The translations under genes and the position numbers were made by a program. This document shows positions 1-26,365 of a stretch of DNA of 64,000 bases, piece after piece. How positions within the stretch are numbered: position 1 is the stretch's first letter; every line of letters starts with the position of its first letter. Under the pieces are notes generated by a model that was given only the letters and a program-made list of their open reading frames with translations, was not told the DNA's origin and made no database searches. The stretch is from Dasyornis broadbenti (lineage: Eukaryota; Chordata; Aves; Passeriformes; Dasyornithidae), in contig VZRN01005382.1 in the NCBI GenBank assembly GCA_013397935.1, positions 10,287 to 74,286 on the forward strand. Reading direction: 5' to 3'.

Positions 1-701
1 GGGGCCGGTGGCTCGGGGTCGGGGCTGGCCCGGGAACGAGCCCCGCTCCCGGCCCCGGCTCCGAGCCACCGGCGGGGCTCGGGTGAGGATGCGCTGCGTG
101 TGCCGCAGCTCCTGAGGGGAGCAGCACTGGCCCGAACGAAAAATGAGCCGTTTTGTTGGGGTTTCTCCCCAAAAACAGCCCTGGCCCAATTTTTGATGAA
201 GTCGCAGCGCATTTCCAAAACCTGCTCGGGTAAAGTTTAAAGCAAACGCATCTCAAAGGAGCTGGGGGCGCGGTTGTGCGGGAAATGAACGGGTTTGGGG
301 CAGAGGAGCTGCGCCGGGAGCGTGGGAAATCTCAGCCCGAGGCTCCGCGGCACGGCCGGGCCGGGGCTGGGCTCGGCAGCGCTGGGGCAGTGGCTGGAGC
401 CAGGAGCGCCCTCGGGGGCTTCTCTGGCCGGAGCGATTCCAGGGAATCCAGCCTGGAATTCCATCCCTGGAATCCCGCCGCGGGGGGCTGCGGTGCGGAC
501 AGGGACAAAGCGGGGAAGGGAAGGCGGAACTTTGCTCCCTGACCTCAGAGCACCGGGCAGCTGAGAACGATGGGATGGGATGGGATGGGATGGGATGGGA
601 TCCATGGGATGGGATCCATGGGATGGGATCCATGGGATGGGATCCATGGGATGGGATGGGGATGAGGCCGAGGCCGAGGCCGAGGCTGGACACAGCCCTT
701 A
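1..701. other. GC-rich non-genic edge with hairpin and GGGAT repeats
   Basis: No gene recognised. Positions 5-28 can pair with 49-72 as a long GC stem. At 569-660 pentamer GGGAT units pass into a GGGATCCAT-type repeat, followed by a short GAGGCC run at 664-686. Open frames here are repeat or composition artefacts. Confidence 0.7.
569..660. repeat. GGGAT / GGGATCCAT tandem repeat
   Basis: Four to five tandem GGGAT units, then four copies of a 15-16 bp unit containing the palindrome ATGGGATCCAT. Directly visible. Confidence 0.95.
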
Positions 702-960
702 GACCATCGGGTACAGCCATTCCCCCAGCACTGCCCAGGCCACCACTGACCCCTGTCCCCAGGTGCCACGTCCACACGGCTCCATCAGTGCCCTGGGCAG
801 CTGTGCCAGGGCTGGAAAACGCTTTCCATGGAGGAATTGTTCTCCAGTGCCACTGCCCTGGGGTCACTCCAGGCCGTTCCCTCTCACGCTGTCCCTGTTC
901 CTGGGGTGCTCCCTCCGCTGCCCTCGCAGCTGCCCCTCCAGCCCTCACTGACCCGGGGCT
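702..960 (-). mobile_element. CR1-type LINE fragment (old)
   Basis: Reads as the reverse complement of the CR1 copy at 53712-54140. Shared blocks include CCACCACTGACCC, the run around GGCAGCTGTGCCAGGGCTGG and the GGCCGTTCCCTCTC segment. Diverged and 5'-truncated. Confidence 0.75.
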
Positions 961-3640
961 GGTCCAGGGCTGCGTGCCCTGCGCTGCTGCCCCTCTGCCC
1001 CGGTGTCCCACCGGTCACAGCGGCCACTGTCACCCGTGCCACCATCGCCCCGGTGTCCCACCGGTGCCGCTCCCCCCTGTGCCGCCTGTGCCGTGCCGGG
1101 TGTCCTTGGCGATGTCTCTGGTCGTGGGGCAGCCTCACCCCGAGCCCCGTGGTGGTGCCGCCGCCGCCCCAGCTGCTGTCACCCCTGTGCCCGTGCTGCG
1201 GCTGCCCTGCCCTGCCCGGCCCTGCTGCTCCGTGTCACTTGGGCTGCATTTCCCGTGGCAAACACCCCGACCCCTCAAATCAATGAAATCACCACGGAGA
1301 ACAGGACCTCGTCTGCTGCAGGATGCTGCTGCTCCCAAAGCCACCGTGTCCCCGTGTCACCGCCCCCCGAGGCTGGGCCTGCGGGGCAGCTGTGGCCGTG
1401 GCAGGACTTTGTGCCCCTTCCCCAGAGCAGCTGCTCCCGTGGTGGCAGAGGGAGCACCAGGGACATCTGGTGCCACCCGCCCCGGGGCCCCAGGGCACCC
1501 AAGACCTGCCGGGACCCGGCCGCTGCTCTGTGACAGCACCCGGGGCTCCCCGGCGCGGTGACAGCGACAGAGACCTCGGGTCAGCCCCGGAGTGAGACCG
1601 GAACCCGCGCGGGCTGGGGCCTGGCGGGGGAACAGGGAGGTCCCCAGCCCCTCAGGCAGGGCACGGCACGCCTTGACCCCAACACCAGGCACGGACACAA
1701 GGCTGGACGGTGCCGTGGCCACCGCCAGGACACCACGGTGCAGCTGCAGCTCCCACCAGCCCGGGTGGCTCTGGTGGCTCCTGTCCCCAACCCTCCCACG
1801 CCCTGGGAGCCACAGGAGCCACCCGCCCCTGCCCCACAAAGGCTCCGGAGGCACCCGGGGTGTGACAGCGTCCCCACAGGGCTCTGCAGGAGCAGCCGTG
1901 GAGCAGCACAGCTCTGCCGCAGTGCAACTGCAGGTGAATGAAAAGAAACTAAAAAAAAAAAAAAAAAATTAAAAAAGCCCAAAGCACCAAAACCCACAAA
2001 GCAACCCCTTCAGTTTTTGCAGGATTTCAAACGTCTGCAGCTCAGTGCCCGAGGCTGGCACCAAATCGTCCCCGTGCTCCATTTGGGGTCCCCCCCTCAG
2101 CCCCAGGAGTGCCGTGGGCCCAGCTGCCCCTCGGGAGCTGCCGAGCTCCTCGCAGCCTCCCCGGCCATCTGCTCCCTGCCGCTGCCGCCGGGGCCGGGCC
2201 GGGCCCTTTGCAGGCAGGGTCACAGCTCAGCGCCGGTGACATGTGGCACTGCAGCCCCGGCGCAGCTGGGCGGTGGGGCCGGGAGGGCGCTCGGGGGTCT
2301 GGGGACCGCGCAGACCGCGGGCGAGGCGGGAGCGGGCTGTGTCCGCGGGCTCGGGCTGTCCCGCCAGCTGGCGGCCGCGCCCGGCTCAGCAGGAGCCCCG
2401 GGCTCGGTTCCACCTCAAAGCCCGGCAGCCGCTCCCCGCCCGCACCGTGCGTCCGCCGCTCGCAGCGCCAGCAGCGCTTGTGCTGCGCAGGCCTGGGAAG
2501 AGGAAAGAGCACGGCCCAAAGCCGGGAACCCCACGCTGCAGCCGCGGGATGACGGGACGGGAGCAGCCGCCGCTCGGACCGGAGCCTTTGGTCCCCATTC
2601 AGCCCCGCGGCACGGATTCGTTCCCTCTCCGCAACCGCGGGGCCATGGCAGGGGGGTCAAACGGGCAGCAGCTCGGCGATGGCGTGGGATGGGTTTGTGT
2701 CCACCACAAGCACGGCCAGCGGCCACAGAAAGGCTGGCAGCAGCCACGGGAAGGAGCCACGGGGCAACTTTTCCGGAGAGGTCAGGAGCTAAAATGGGCT
2801 CAAGGTGGTGACTGGGGGGCAGCAGAGGGACTGGGCAGCCAAACAGGAATCTATGGGAGAACGGGGGGATTGGATGTTTCCGGAGATCCAGGAAGAGGTT
2901 TTGGGGGAATATCACAGTTCTCAGTCTGGCACCTCAGGCCGTACCCTCTGTCCGGCCGCAGCTCCTGGTGCAGCCCCAGGCTCGGAGCAAGGCACTCTCA
3001 CACCATCCTGGGCTCTCACTGCTGCTCCAGGGAGCCCCAGGGCTGCCTCAGAGAAGGGATTTTGTCCCTGCCTTGTGCTCGTAAACCACTGGGGCTCAGA
3101 GGGCTCTTTCGCCTTTTTCCTCTCTCTGTGATCAGGAGCCACAGGTGTGAGATCAGTGCAAACCCAAGGCGCTACAAACGCATCAGCAGCCTCCGCTTTA
3201 CCCCCACATCGCACAGCCGGTGCGGGCCGGTGTTCCATTCCTTTTTCCCGCAAGGGTTCTGCAGAGCAGGGGTAGAGGCGCTCCCAGGCAGTTTCTTCAG
3301 CAGGGGAGGTCACCCACCCAATGTCGGTCACCCACCCACCCACGGTCCCGATCCTTCCCCCGGGCCACAGCACACGCTCAGCTTGGCCAGTGCATTAAAA
3401 GAATTAATTTCCATTAATAGGGAAACCCCAGAGAGCTGCTGTGCCCACGGGCTGAGCACAGCTGGCAGCTGGGCAGCTGCAGGGCCGCACCGGACACTGG
3501 TCACTCCCCACAGTGACCCTCTGGCACTGCAGCCCCGGCCCGGAGCTCTCCCGGGCCCAGCACAGCCGGCAGCGCCCACAGCCCTCGGGAAGAGGGGCAA
3601 AAGGTCTCGCTGAAAGAAACAAAGAAGCCAAGGACTGTAA
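961..3640. other. GC-rich sequence without a recognised gene
   Basis: Apart from the CpG island, I see no exon with recognisable protein similarity. An A-rich run sits at 1950-1974. A 456-codon plus-strand open frame at 2243-3613 has no family resemblance and low-complexity composition. Confidence 0.6.
2160..2490. promoter_or_regulatory. Unassigned CpG island
   Basis: By eye about 35-40 CpG dinucleotides in roughly 300 bp, far above the flanks, with several GC boxes (GGGCGG-like). It lies beyond the SMAD4 3' end and is not adjacent to any recognised first exon. Promoter role is inference. Confidence 0.45.
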
Positions 3641-3651
3641 TCTTTACCTTT

Positions 3652-3657
3652 TTTAAT
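3652..3657 (-). terminator. Candidate distal poly(A) signal ATTAAA
   Basis: TTTAAT on the plus strand reads ATTAAA on minus. It marks the point where AT-rich, UTR-like sequence (about 3640-3800) gives way to GC-rich DNA on the left. It could end a 4.8 kb SMAD4 3' UTR, but this is weakly supported because 4.3-7.0 kb contains GC-rich minisatellites. Confidence 0.25.
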
Positions 3658-4359
3658 CAAAAACATACTCTGTTACAGAATTTCAGGAAAGTTAGCTACA
3701 GTATATTATCCACAAACTAGGTCTAATGAAAAACATACAGGAAGCTACAAAGGAACTACTGGGAATTCTGTTGACCGCTTATCAAAAGGCAATGGCTGAA
3801 AAAACCAAACGCTTAACTAGGCTTTCACGCTCAAAAAACCCCTCTCCCGCTGAGCTCTGGGTTATGGGTACTGCGCAGCTCTCACTCCAGCAGAACCACA
3901 GCTTCGTGGTGCTACCAAACCTCAGCAAAGGCAGAAACAGGGCCTGGAGCAACACAGCACCGGCTGGGGTCGGTGAGCTCGTAGAGCGCTGTGAATTTGG
4001 GAGCGACGCGTGGCTCACAAGGCACAGCAACAGCCAACGCAGCCACAACCTCTGCAGGCGCTGTCGGTGATCCTGCTGTCACCAGGTCTCACCCCGAGAC
4101 TTTTTCACAGCAAGGTCCGTTCTGGGGGCCCTCGGAGCCCCGCGTGCAGCAGCTGTGGGGTCAGCACGGCCACGGCCCCAGGAGGATTTTCAGAAACCCG
4201 TGATCAAGGGGAGCGATTTGGGGTGGATGACACAGTGAAAGGAGAGCTGGGCATCCAGCTCCCACGTGATGGTGGAAAAGCGCTTTCCATCACTTTGAGG
4301 TCCCTGGGCAGGCCCAGAGTGCCAAGGAGCTGCACAGGGGCAGGAGGGACGGCTCGGTG

Positions 4360-4630
4360 CCGGTGAGTGACCCCCGTGCCGGTCGCTCGGCAGGCAGCTG
4401 GCACAGCTCGGAGCCGGTGAGTGACCCCCGTGCCGGTCGCTCGGCAGGCAGCTGGCACAGCCCGGTGCCAGTGAGTGACCCCCGTGCCGGTCGCTCGGCA
4501 GGCAGCTGGCACAGCTCGGAGCCGGTGAGTGACCCTCGTGCCGGTCGCTCGGCAGGCAGCTGGCACAGCTCGGAGCCGGTGAGTGACCCCCGTGCCGGTC
4601 GCTCGGCAGGCAGCTGGCCCAGCCCGGCCC
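4360..4630. repeat. 54-bp minisatellite, five units
   Basis: Five near-identical 54-bp units, each with GTGAGTGACCCCCGTGCC and later CTCGGCAGGCAGCTGG. Being a multiple of three, the unit gives spurious repetitive open frames on both strands. Confidence 0.95.
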
Positions 4631-6223
4631 CAGCGCAGCCCCGGTGCTCACGCCATCCCCTCTCCAAACGCACGCCCGCAGCCCCAGGCGAGCAGCGAAG
4701 GCCGTGCTGCCCTGCAGAGCAGATGTGGGTGGCGCGGGGCCCGAGTCGGGTGCGGAGGGAGCAAGGAGGATTCCTGAAGGGCAGAGTGACCTCACTCGGG
4801 AGGGGCCCAGCTGCTGCCTCGAACGGGGTCCACTGAAGCAGGGGCTGGCAGTCCCAGCCGCTCCCTGCAGCAGAGAAGGCTCGAGCAGGGCACGCAGCCC
4901 TTCCCGGGGCGCTGGCTCTGTGGAGAAGAGACCCCTCAGGACGTGAACAACGTCTGAAGGGTCTGGCGGCTGCAGCCAGCCCGGTCTGCACTGGCACGGG
5001 ACAGGAGTTCCGCGGTTCCCAGTGGGAGAAGGGGGGGCCCTTCCCGAGCTCACAGAGGGGACGCTGCGGGGTGTCCCACCAAGGGGATGGCCTCGGAGGT
5101 GAGGCACGGGCTCCACGGTGCTGCTGCCGCCCTGCCCGGCACCCAGGGGACGCCGCGGTCACTGCAGTGCCGGCCCCTCTCCGAGAGCAGCCGGGTGCTC
5201 CCCGAGCTGCCGTGGAAGGGTTCATCCCACGGCTCTGCAGGGCACAGCACTCACCGAGCCCAGAAAAGGCACGCAGGGAATGGTCATGGCTCCTGCCAAG
5301 GGACTCCTGCTGGAATTAAACACTTCCAAACCGTTCCAAAGGAAAGGCTTCCTCTCCTGCAACTCCTGTGTGTGAGCTCTGAATGCCCTTGCTCCCCAAA
5401 CCAACAGTAACGGGGATAAAGCCACCTAAACCTTCCAGTGCTAATCCCAGCTCGCCTGGCACACCGAGTGACATCACAAAGAACTCCAGCACAAAGGGCT
5501 GTTCTGAGGGTGAGGACCACGGGGGCAATTGCTTCGCCGAGAGAGCGAAGCAGGGCAGGCATGGGGGGCAGGAGAGGCGCTCAGCTGAACGAATCCTCGT
5601 GGGGTCACCTGAAATGTGAGCGATTCAGAGCTCAGAGACAATTGTGGCACCCCTGACAGCCCTGCCTGCAGCGCTCACGGGGACCATCACAGCTGTCAAG
5701 GAGCTGCAGCTCTCTTTCAGCTCTCAGACACAAATGCAAGCCTGTCAAAAATTCAATGTCTGCTGCTGCCAAGCGGGTTCCAGCCCATTATGTGCTGCCT
5801 TTTATGCCTTGTCATAAAAGTACAAAAGTTAATTTAACAGCATATTAAAAACTAAGAATAAGATTGTCTCATTTTTCTTTAACAGCTGCAATTGCATCCT
5901 TTTGGGAACTGCTTGGAGAAGATGAATGCCTTTTCAGCTTTTACTGCCTCAGATTTCTCCTGATGTACATACAGCGATTTCCTGTAATAAAATCATCAGG
6001 TTTTTTTTTGTTGTTGTTGTTCTGTTCTGAACATTTTGGGCCATCGAGGTACTCCACTGCAGGTGGAGACCCGCAGAACATCTGCAGAAAAATCCAGCCT
6101 CCACAACTGAATTGTTTCGGGATGTAATGCAAGCAGGAACAGCGAGAGGCTGAACCAGCCTTTCCCTGCCCTGTCCGAGTTTGGCACTGTCAGCGCTTGG
6201 GTGAGCGGTGCAGGTTTTGTGCG

Positions 6224-6465
6224 AGGCAGCCCCACAGACACACGGCCCAGCTGAGCTCTGGGGTGAGGGATGAAGCCCCAGCCCCACAGACACACGGCCC
6301 TGCAGGGCTCTGGGGTGAGGGGTGAACCCCCAGCTCCACAGACACACGGCCCAGCTGAGCTCTGGGGTGAAGCAGGGGATGAACCCCCAGCCCCACAGAC
6401 GCACGGCCCAGCTGAGCCCTGCAGAGCTGCGGGGTGAGGCAGGGGATGAACCCCCAGCCCTGCAC
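6224..6465. repeat. Degenerate minisatellite of about 55-70 bp, four units
   Basis: Repeated blocks with CCCACAGACACACGGCCC, then CTCTGGGGTGAGG and GATGAACCCCCAG. Unit length varies by internal insertions. It lies left of the SMAD4 3' UTR. Confidence 0.9.
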
Positions 6466-7343
6466 CAACAGCCTGGAGAGCTCCAGAAGGGAACATGGCA
6501 AGAGGCGTTTGGGCTCCCAACCAAACCATGGCTGAGCTGTGGCTAATGAGCTTCTCTGAGGATGAGGACAGAAGCCTCTGCTCAAGGAGTTCCTGGGAAC
6601 AGGGAGCAGCTGCCTTGGGATCGTTAGGGGAGAGAGCAGAACCAAGCAGCTTTAAACAAAAAGCCTGGAGCAGAGCAAACACTGCTTTTTCCAAAGATCA
6701 GGAGGCGGCCACCTCGGAGGAAAGGAAGAGCGATCTCATTAGGAGTTAGGCTGAAGAAGGTAACAGTCAATGAAAATCCAGGGCAAACGGATCCAGTGCT
6801 GGCCATCACTCCAGAGCCATCCGTGTGCTGTGCTGCCACGCCCAGCACAGAGCAGCGCTCCCAGCTTCCTCCGCAGCAATTCCAGCATCTGGGAAAAGCA
6901 GCACCTGAGCACTGTGAGTAACAGCCCTCTGCAGATTCCTGAAACCACACAAGAAACCTGGCAAAAAGCTCCTGGATAAACTCTTCCAGGATTCGTGCCC
7001 CTGTTGAGCACTCCAGCTGTGCTGCCCGTGCCCGAAGGAGCTCAGAGGGAGCCTCGTCCTGCTCCTGTTCCGTCAACTCCAGCTCCCTGCACGCGCTGGG
7101 AGAGAAGGAATTCCAGGTGCCAAAACCAGATATCCCCAGGACACGCTTTTATTGAGAGGCAGTGAAAGTAAGAGGAGCTGGACTCGTTTCCTGGCAAGCT
7201 CAATCCAGCAAGAACCCCTGGCACTGTTGGCTGCTGCTGTCCTTGCAGAGGGAAGGAACCCATCGCTCAGGATCCATGGTCTCAAGGTGCAGAATTACAT
7301 ATTAGAAGCAAACTAAATTTGTATAAATCAGGGTTTCCATCCT

Positions 7344-7349
7344 TTTATT
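7344..7349 (-). terminator. SMAD4: Candidate SMAD4 poly(A) signal AATAAA (proximal)
   Basis: TTTATT on the plus strand reads AATAAA in transcript sense. It is the first such hexamer downstream of the stop. A second copy is at 7153-7148. Confidence 0.45.
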
Positions 7350-8413
7350 TGTACTACTAGCTAGAGAGAAAGCATACATGTTGTATCTGTCATACAGCGG
7401 ATACATGTGCATGTTCTTCTACCGTAAATTCTCTATACAAAGTCATTGCCAGTTGATTCGGTCACCGATGGCTTAGGGCGTAAAATAACCAAGAGGTATA
7501 AAAACAGGTTTGCCATCTTGCCCTGAGTGGAAACGGTGAACAGGTACAAAAACTCAGTCCTAGATACCGATGGATTGCCACACATGATTTCATGGTATGT
7601 GCCAGTAAAAAGAGTCATGCAAATTTATCTGTCACACCTGATAAGGGGTTTTTTGGGTAAAATCACAGAAGGCAGCAATGATTACGGAAATACGTTCCTG
7701 CCATTAGGTACTCATGATGCAATTCCAGTGGCAGCTTTGCAGGCTGGGTATTTCATGTCAAACCGAGTGCCAGCACTGAAAGTATCCATTTCCTTTAGTG
7801 TTTTAAAACTCACATGGCTATATAAATAAAAATCTAGGATATCTTTTTTTTTTTTTTTAAAAACAAGTGAAGTTTTTGATCAATGCCAACAATGTATGTG
7901 TCATCCCCTCACTTTTTGGCAGCTGCTAGGCTTTAACCTGGAAAAATCATAACATGATCATCAACAAAATAGAGAAGTCCTCTGTTAACTACTGTTCCCT
8001 AAACAGAATATCACAAATCAGTTGGAATTTAAAAGTCACTATAAGGTAAATGTTTTTAACTACTAGAAGGAATTTTCAGATATAAATATATATATAATAT
8101 ATATTCTGCATACAAAAGGCTCCCGTGAGGCTGATCACCACGATGCCAACAGAGAGAAGGAGAGCTTCAAAGGGAACAAACCCGATACTGTGAGTCTCTA
8201 TAAAGCGTTTACCTTCCACTTCAATCCCTGTATTATGACTATTGAGTTCTGAAAAACAACTGAAATCCGAATTCTGCGTGTTCAGTTTCTTTCTGCTAAG
8301 AGCAAGGCGGCAAACACATTTTTAAAACCTGTTTTTAGGAGATTAAGCAGAACAAAAGTAAAATATCTCTTGAGGTTATAAACAGAACCGTATTTTACAA
8401 CGCAGCCTCCTCA

Positions 8414-8440
8414 CAGCAGCAGCAGCAGCAGCAGCAGCAG
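8414..8440 (-). repeat. (CTG)9 in SMAD4 3' UTR
   Basis: Nine uninterrupted CAG units on the plus strand, so CUG in the SMAD4 transcript, beginning 9 nt after the stop codon. Confidence 0.97.
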
Positions 8441-8449
8441 CGCAGGGTC

Positions 8450-23378
<14,929 letters not shown>

Positions 23379-23495
23379 TTGTCACAGCTTTTTCGTTCAG
23401 ATCAAATGTCAGTTTTGGGGGCTGTTATGATTTTCAAGCTGATGAACAAGAGATGATCCAAGTTAAGTGTTAGATGTACTGTCTCTTGGTAAAAC
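23379..23495 (-). other. SMAD4: SMAD4 5' UTR part of exon 2
   Basis: On the minus strand a pyrimidine-rich run ending cctcctag marks a plausible 3' splice site just upstream of 23495. From there to the ATG is about 117 nt of leader, so at least one further noncoding exon must lie upstream. Boundary inferred from the splice signal only. Confidence 0.6.
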
Positions 23496-26029
23496 CTAGG
23501 AGGAAAAAATATCTACATTAGAATTGTTTCTAACAAATTGCAGATCATGTTTCCAAGGAAGTTTGTGGCTTTTTTTCCCCTCTTCTTTTCAAGCTAAGTG
23601 CAGGATATTAAAAGCACATGAAAAAACTGCATTGCTTGTCCCACGATAGCTAAAACATGCCTAAGAGGCTGCTTGCACGCTTTTAGGTATAAGATTTATT
23701 TCTCCCCTAGTAACAGTATTTAAATTAGGGTTACAGTTTATACGCACATACACCTAATAGGTGCATATAGAGAGACAGGGAATATTAAATGAATCAGGGA
23801 AAGGAGAATGGTGACAGTGATTTCCTACGTTTTACGCTGGCAGGATGAAACCAAGTGAAAACACTGACTGGGAATCCAGGGGCACTGATCGAAACAAAAC
23901 CTGAGTAGTGAAGAAGCATGAACGCACACCAGAACCATCTGTCATCTTGATTCGATAACCCCGCTCATGGTTCAGCTGTGTTCTGACCTCACACTAACTC
24001 TATTTCTCTGTGCTAACCACAAAGGCAAAAATCGTACCTGGCACAATTATGTAAACCAGTATCGTGTGCATCTTCAGATACGGAAATCCCAACATTCACC
24101 CTCACGTGTTTGTACCCAGCTTTCTCTGGGTCCGGACAAACCCAGCAAAGCCACTCAGGAAAAGCCTTTCCAAATGTTCTCCACAGAGCTGTCTCAGTCA
24201 CACAGAAAGCAAGATCAGGGAGGAGTCGCCCTCTGCACCCCCGGCCCTCAAGCTGTGCCCGTGGAGGGCCTGCGGCGGCTTCTGGCCACAGAGCCACTCC
24301 TGCGGCAGCAGCAGCACCCATCCCTTCGGAGCCTCTCCCAGCCACAGCCAGGAGCGCTGTCCCGCTCTGCCCAGCGCTGGAGGGGCTGATCACTGCGCTC
24401 CGGCTGGCATCACCCGGGCACACAGAGCGGCGGGTTGGCTGCAGCCACGGAGATGACCCAAGGAGCTGCTCCCGTTCCTGAGGCAGCTCTGGCTCCGCGG
24501 AATCACCAACCAACACCCTTCTGCAGGGGCTGACTTCCTTGAAACACGGGCAGCAGACCCACACAAGCGGTTTTGCTACATTTTCTGAGTGAGCTTAAAA
24601 TATAAGCCTTTCTGAAAACTACCGAGTCATTCTCAACCATGTAAATAAAATGTATCTGATTTCAAAAGTTCAGGGGAAAAAAAAAGCCTGTCACGTTATC
24701 TGAGGAACACATCCAGTCAAAGATCTGTTACTGGCTGGAATTTTCCATGTTATTAGAGGCACAGAAGTAGCAGCTATTTATTGGAAACAAATGTGTTGCA
24801 CAAAAATAAGAGTGGGATGTTAATTTAGAAAGGTATGGCATCACAGAAATTACAGCGTGAACGCATGGCTTCCCGCCTTGTAAAACGAATACTGTTACAC
24901 AAATCCAGCACAATTTTGAAAGGAAACAAACTCCTCCTTATTTGATATTTTCTACAATTTTAACTTGAATACACCACGCTTTGGTATACTTGAAAAAAAG
25001 CACAGTGCAAACCCCTCCCCCTCCCTCCATTTTCAGGCCCTTTCTTCTTTTGTCAGGATGCTTCTGCACCTGATTTTTCCCAAAGAAAAACAATTACCTC
25101 CAAGTCTGAGCAGGATCACAGATTTTACCCAGCTATTAAAATTTCCCCCTCAAAGCTAGGGTTTTTTTTTTGTGCTTCAATTCAATAAACCCCTTTTAAA
25201 AGTCAAGCTTAACCTGCCAGTCATTCTCTATGGCAACTCGCACTGGCACTAATCGGTAAAAGCCTGCCAGCTAAAGCAGAATAGAACATCATTTTCCTTA
25301 AATACAAGACAGCATCCCAGATAGATATGCATACCTAATCACAAATAAATGCCCCGATAAAGCTATTAGCTAAAAGAGCTTTAAATAAAGAGAGGATTAA
25401 AATTAGACACGCAGCTTTATCTCCCACAGCCCTAAAACCACGAATGAGAATTCTGCTTGCTGACTTTCAGGAGGTTCAGATCAAGCAGGTAAAACCTTAT
25501 TTAAGTGGAATGGTCTTCAGAAATGTTGAGTCACCCCTCAGCTGCCACGGTGCTCAACAGGGGCTTCTGACTGCTCAGCACTTCTGAAAGCTGGGCCACT
25601 TGTTGAGGATTTTGAGTGCTGCTGCGTGACTGCACGGCAGTTCAGGAGTCCCCTCGACAGGAATTCTGCCAGTCCTGGATCCCAGGAAAAGGGGGTGAGG
25701 ACCGTGGGCACGGATTATCATCACTGCTGATAAACGCCGTGACACGTTTCTTTGGAAGCACCAGGAGCACCAGCGCACTTCGCAGGCAAACCAAGTTTTC
25801 ACATTCTACAAATTTAGTTTCTCACAAAATAGCTCGAGGAGCCCATCTTTAACTCAGTCACACATTCGAGAGGTGCCTTAACACCTCCTTACTACGCTAC
25901 TGCCATGTGTGCAAATAGAAGCAGAGGCAATCCTAGTGCCAGGCGCTTGTACACACAGCCCCGGGAGACACGGCTCCAGCAGCCACAGCAGCGCCCTCAC
26001 CTCCGTGATGGAACCCCTGCTCGACGTGA

Positions 26030-26365
26030 GCCAGGCTCTCCAAACCCAGCCCTGCATCCCTGCACACATCCCTGCACAGCATCTCCAAACCCATCCCTGC
26101 ATCCCTGCGCACATCCCTGCACAGCATCTCCAAACTCATCCCTGAGTCCCTGCATACATCCCTGCACAGCAGCTCCAAACCCATCCCTGCATCCCCGCAC
26201 ACATCCCTGCACGGCATCTCCAACGCCATCCCTGCACGGCATCTCCAAAGCCATCCCTGCACGGCATCTCCAAAGCCATCCCTGCACAACATCTCCAAAC
26301 TCATCCCTGCACAACATCTCCAAACTCATCCCTTCACAGCATCTCCAAAGCCATCCCTGCACACG
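26030..26365. repeat. CATCCCTGCACA-CATCTCCAAA minisatellite
   Basis: About a dozen units built from CATCCCTGCACAGCATCTCC plus AAA, in 24-bp and roughly 51-bp versions. Gives spurious long open frames on both strands. Confidence 0.93.

Larger units (their letters stand above)
3641..7343. other. SMAD4 downstream flank or distal 3' UTR
   Basis: No coding exon found. AT-rich at 3640-3800 and 5800-6010, with GC-rich minisatellites between and after. Some of it may be distal SMAD4 3' UTR. MEX3C, the next gene in human, is not visible and would lie farther left. Confidence 0.5.
7344..8449 (-). other. SMAD4: SMAD4 proximal 3' UTR
   Basis: Noncoding, mostly AT-rich sequence after the SMAD4 stop. It starts with a (CTG)9 tract and holds TA-rich runs near 8078-8106. 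The first AATAAA on the minus strand after the stop lies at 7349-7344, giving a roughly 1.1 kb short UTR. Extent is inferred from the signal only; human SMAD4 uses a much longer UTR. Confidence 0.55.

Noticed and set aside
237..1561. Open frames rich in MDPIPWIPSH or PHP-type repeats
   Set aside because: Translation of the GGGAT repeat and an old CR1 copy.
4190..5225. Overlapping minus-strand frames of 308 and 311 codons
   Set aside because: Driven by the 54-bp minisatellite, which lacks stops in several frames; no recognisable domain.
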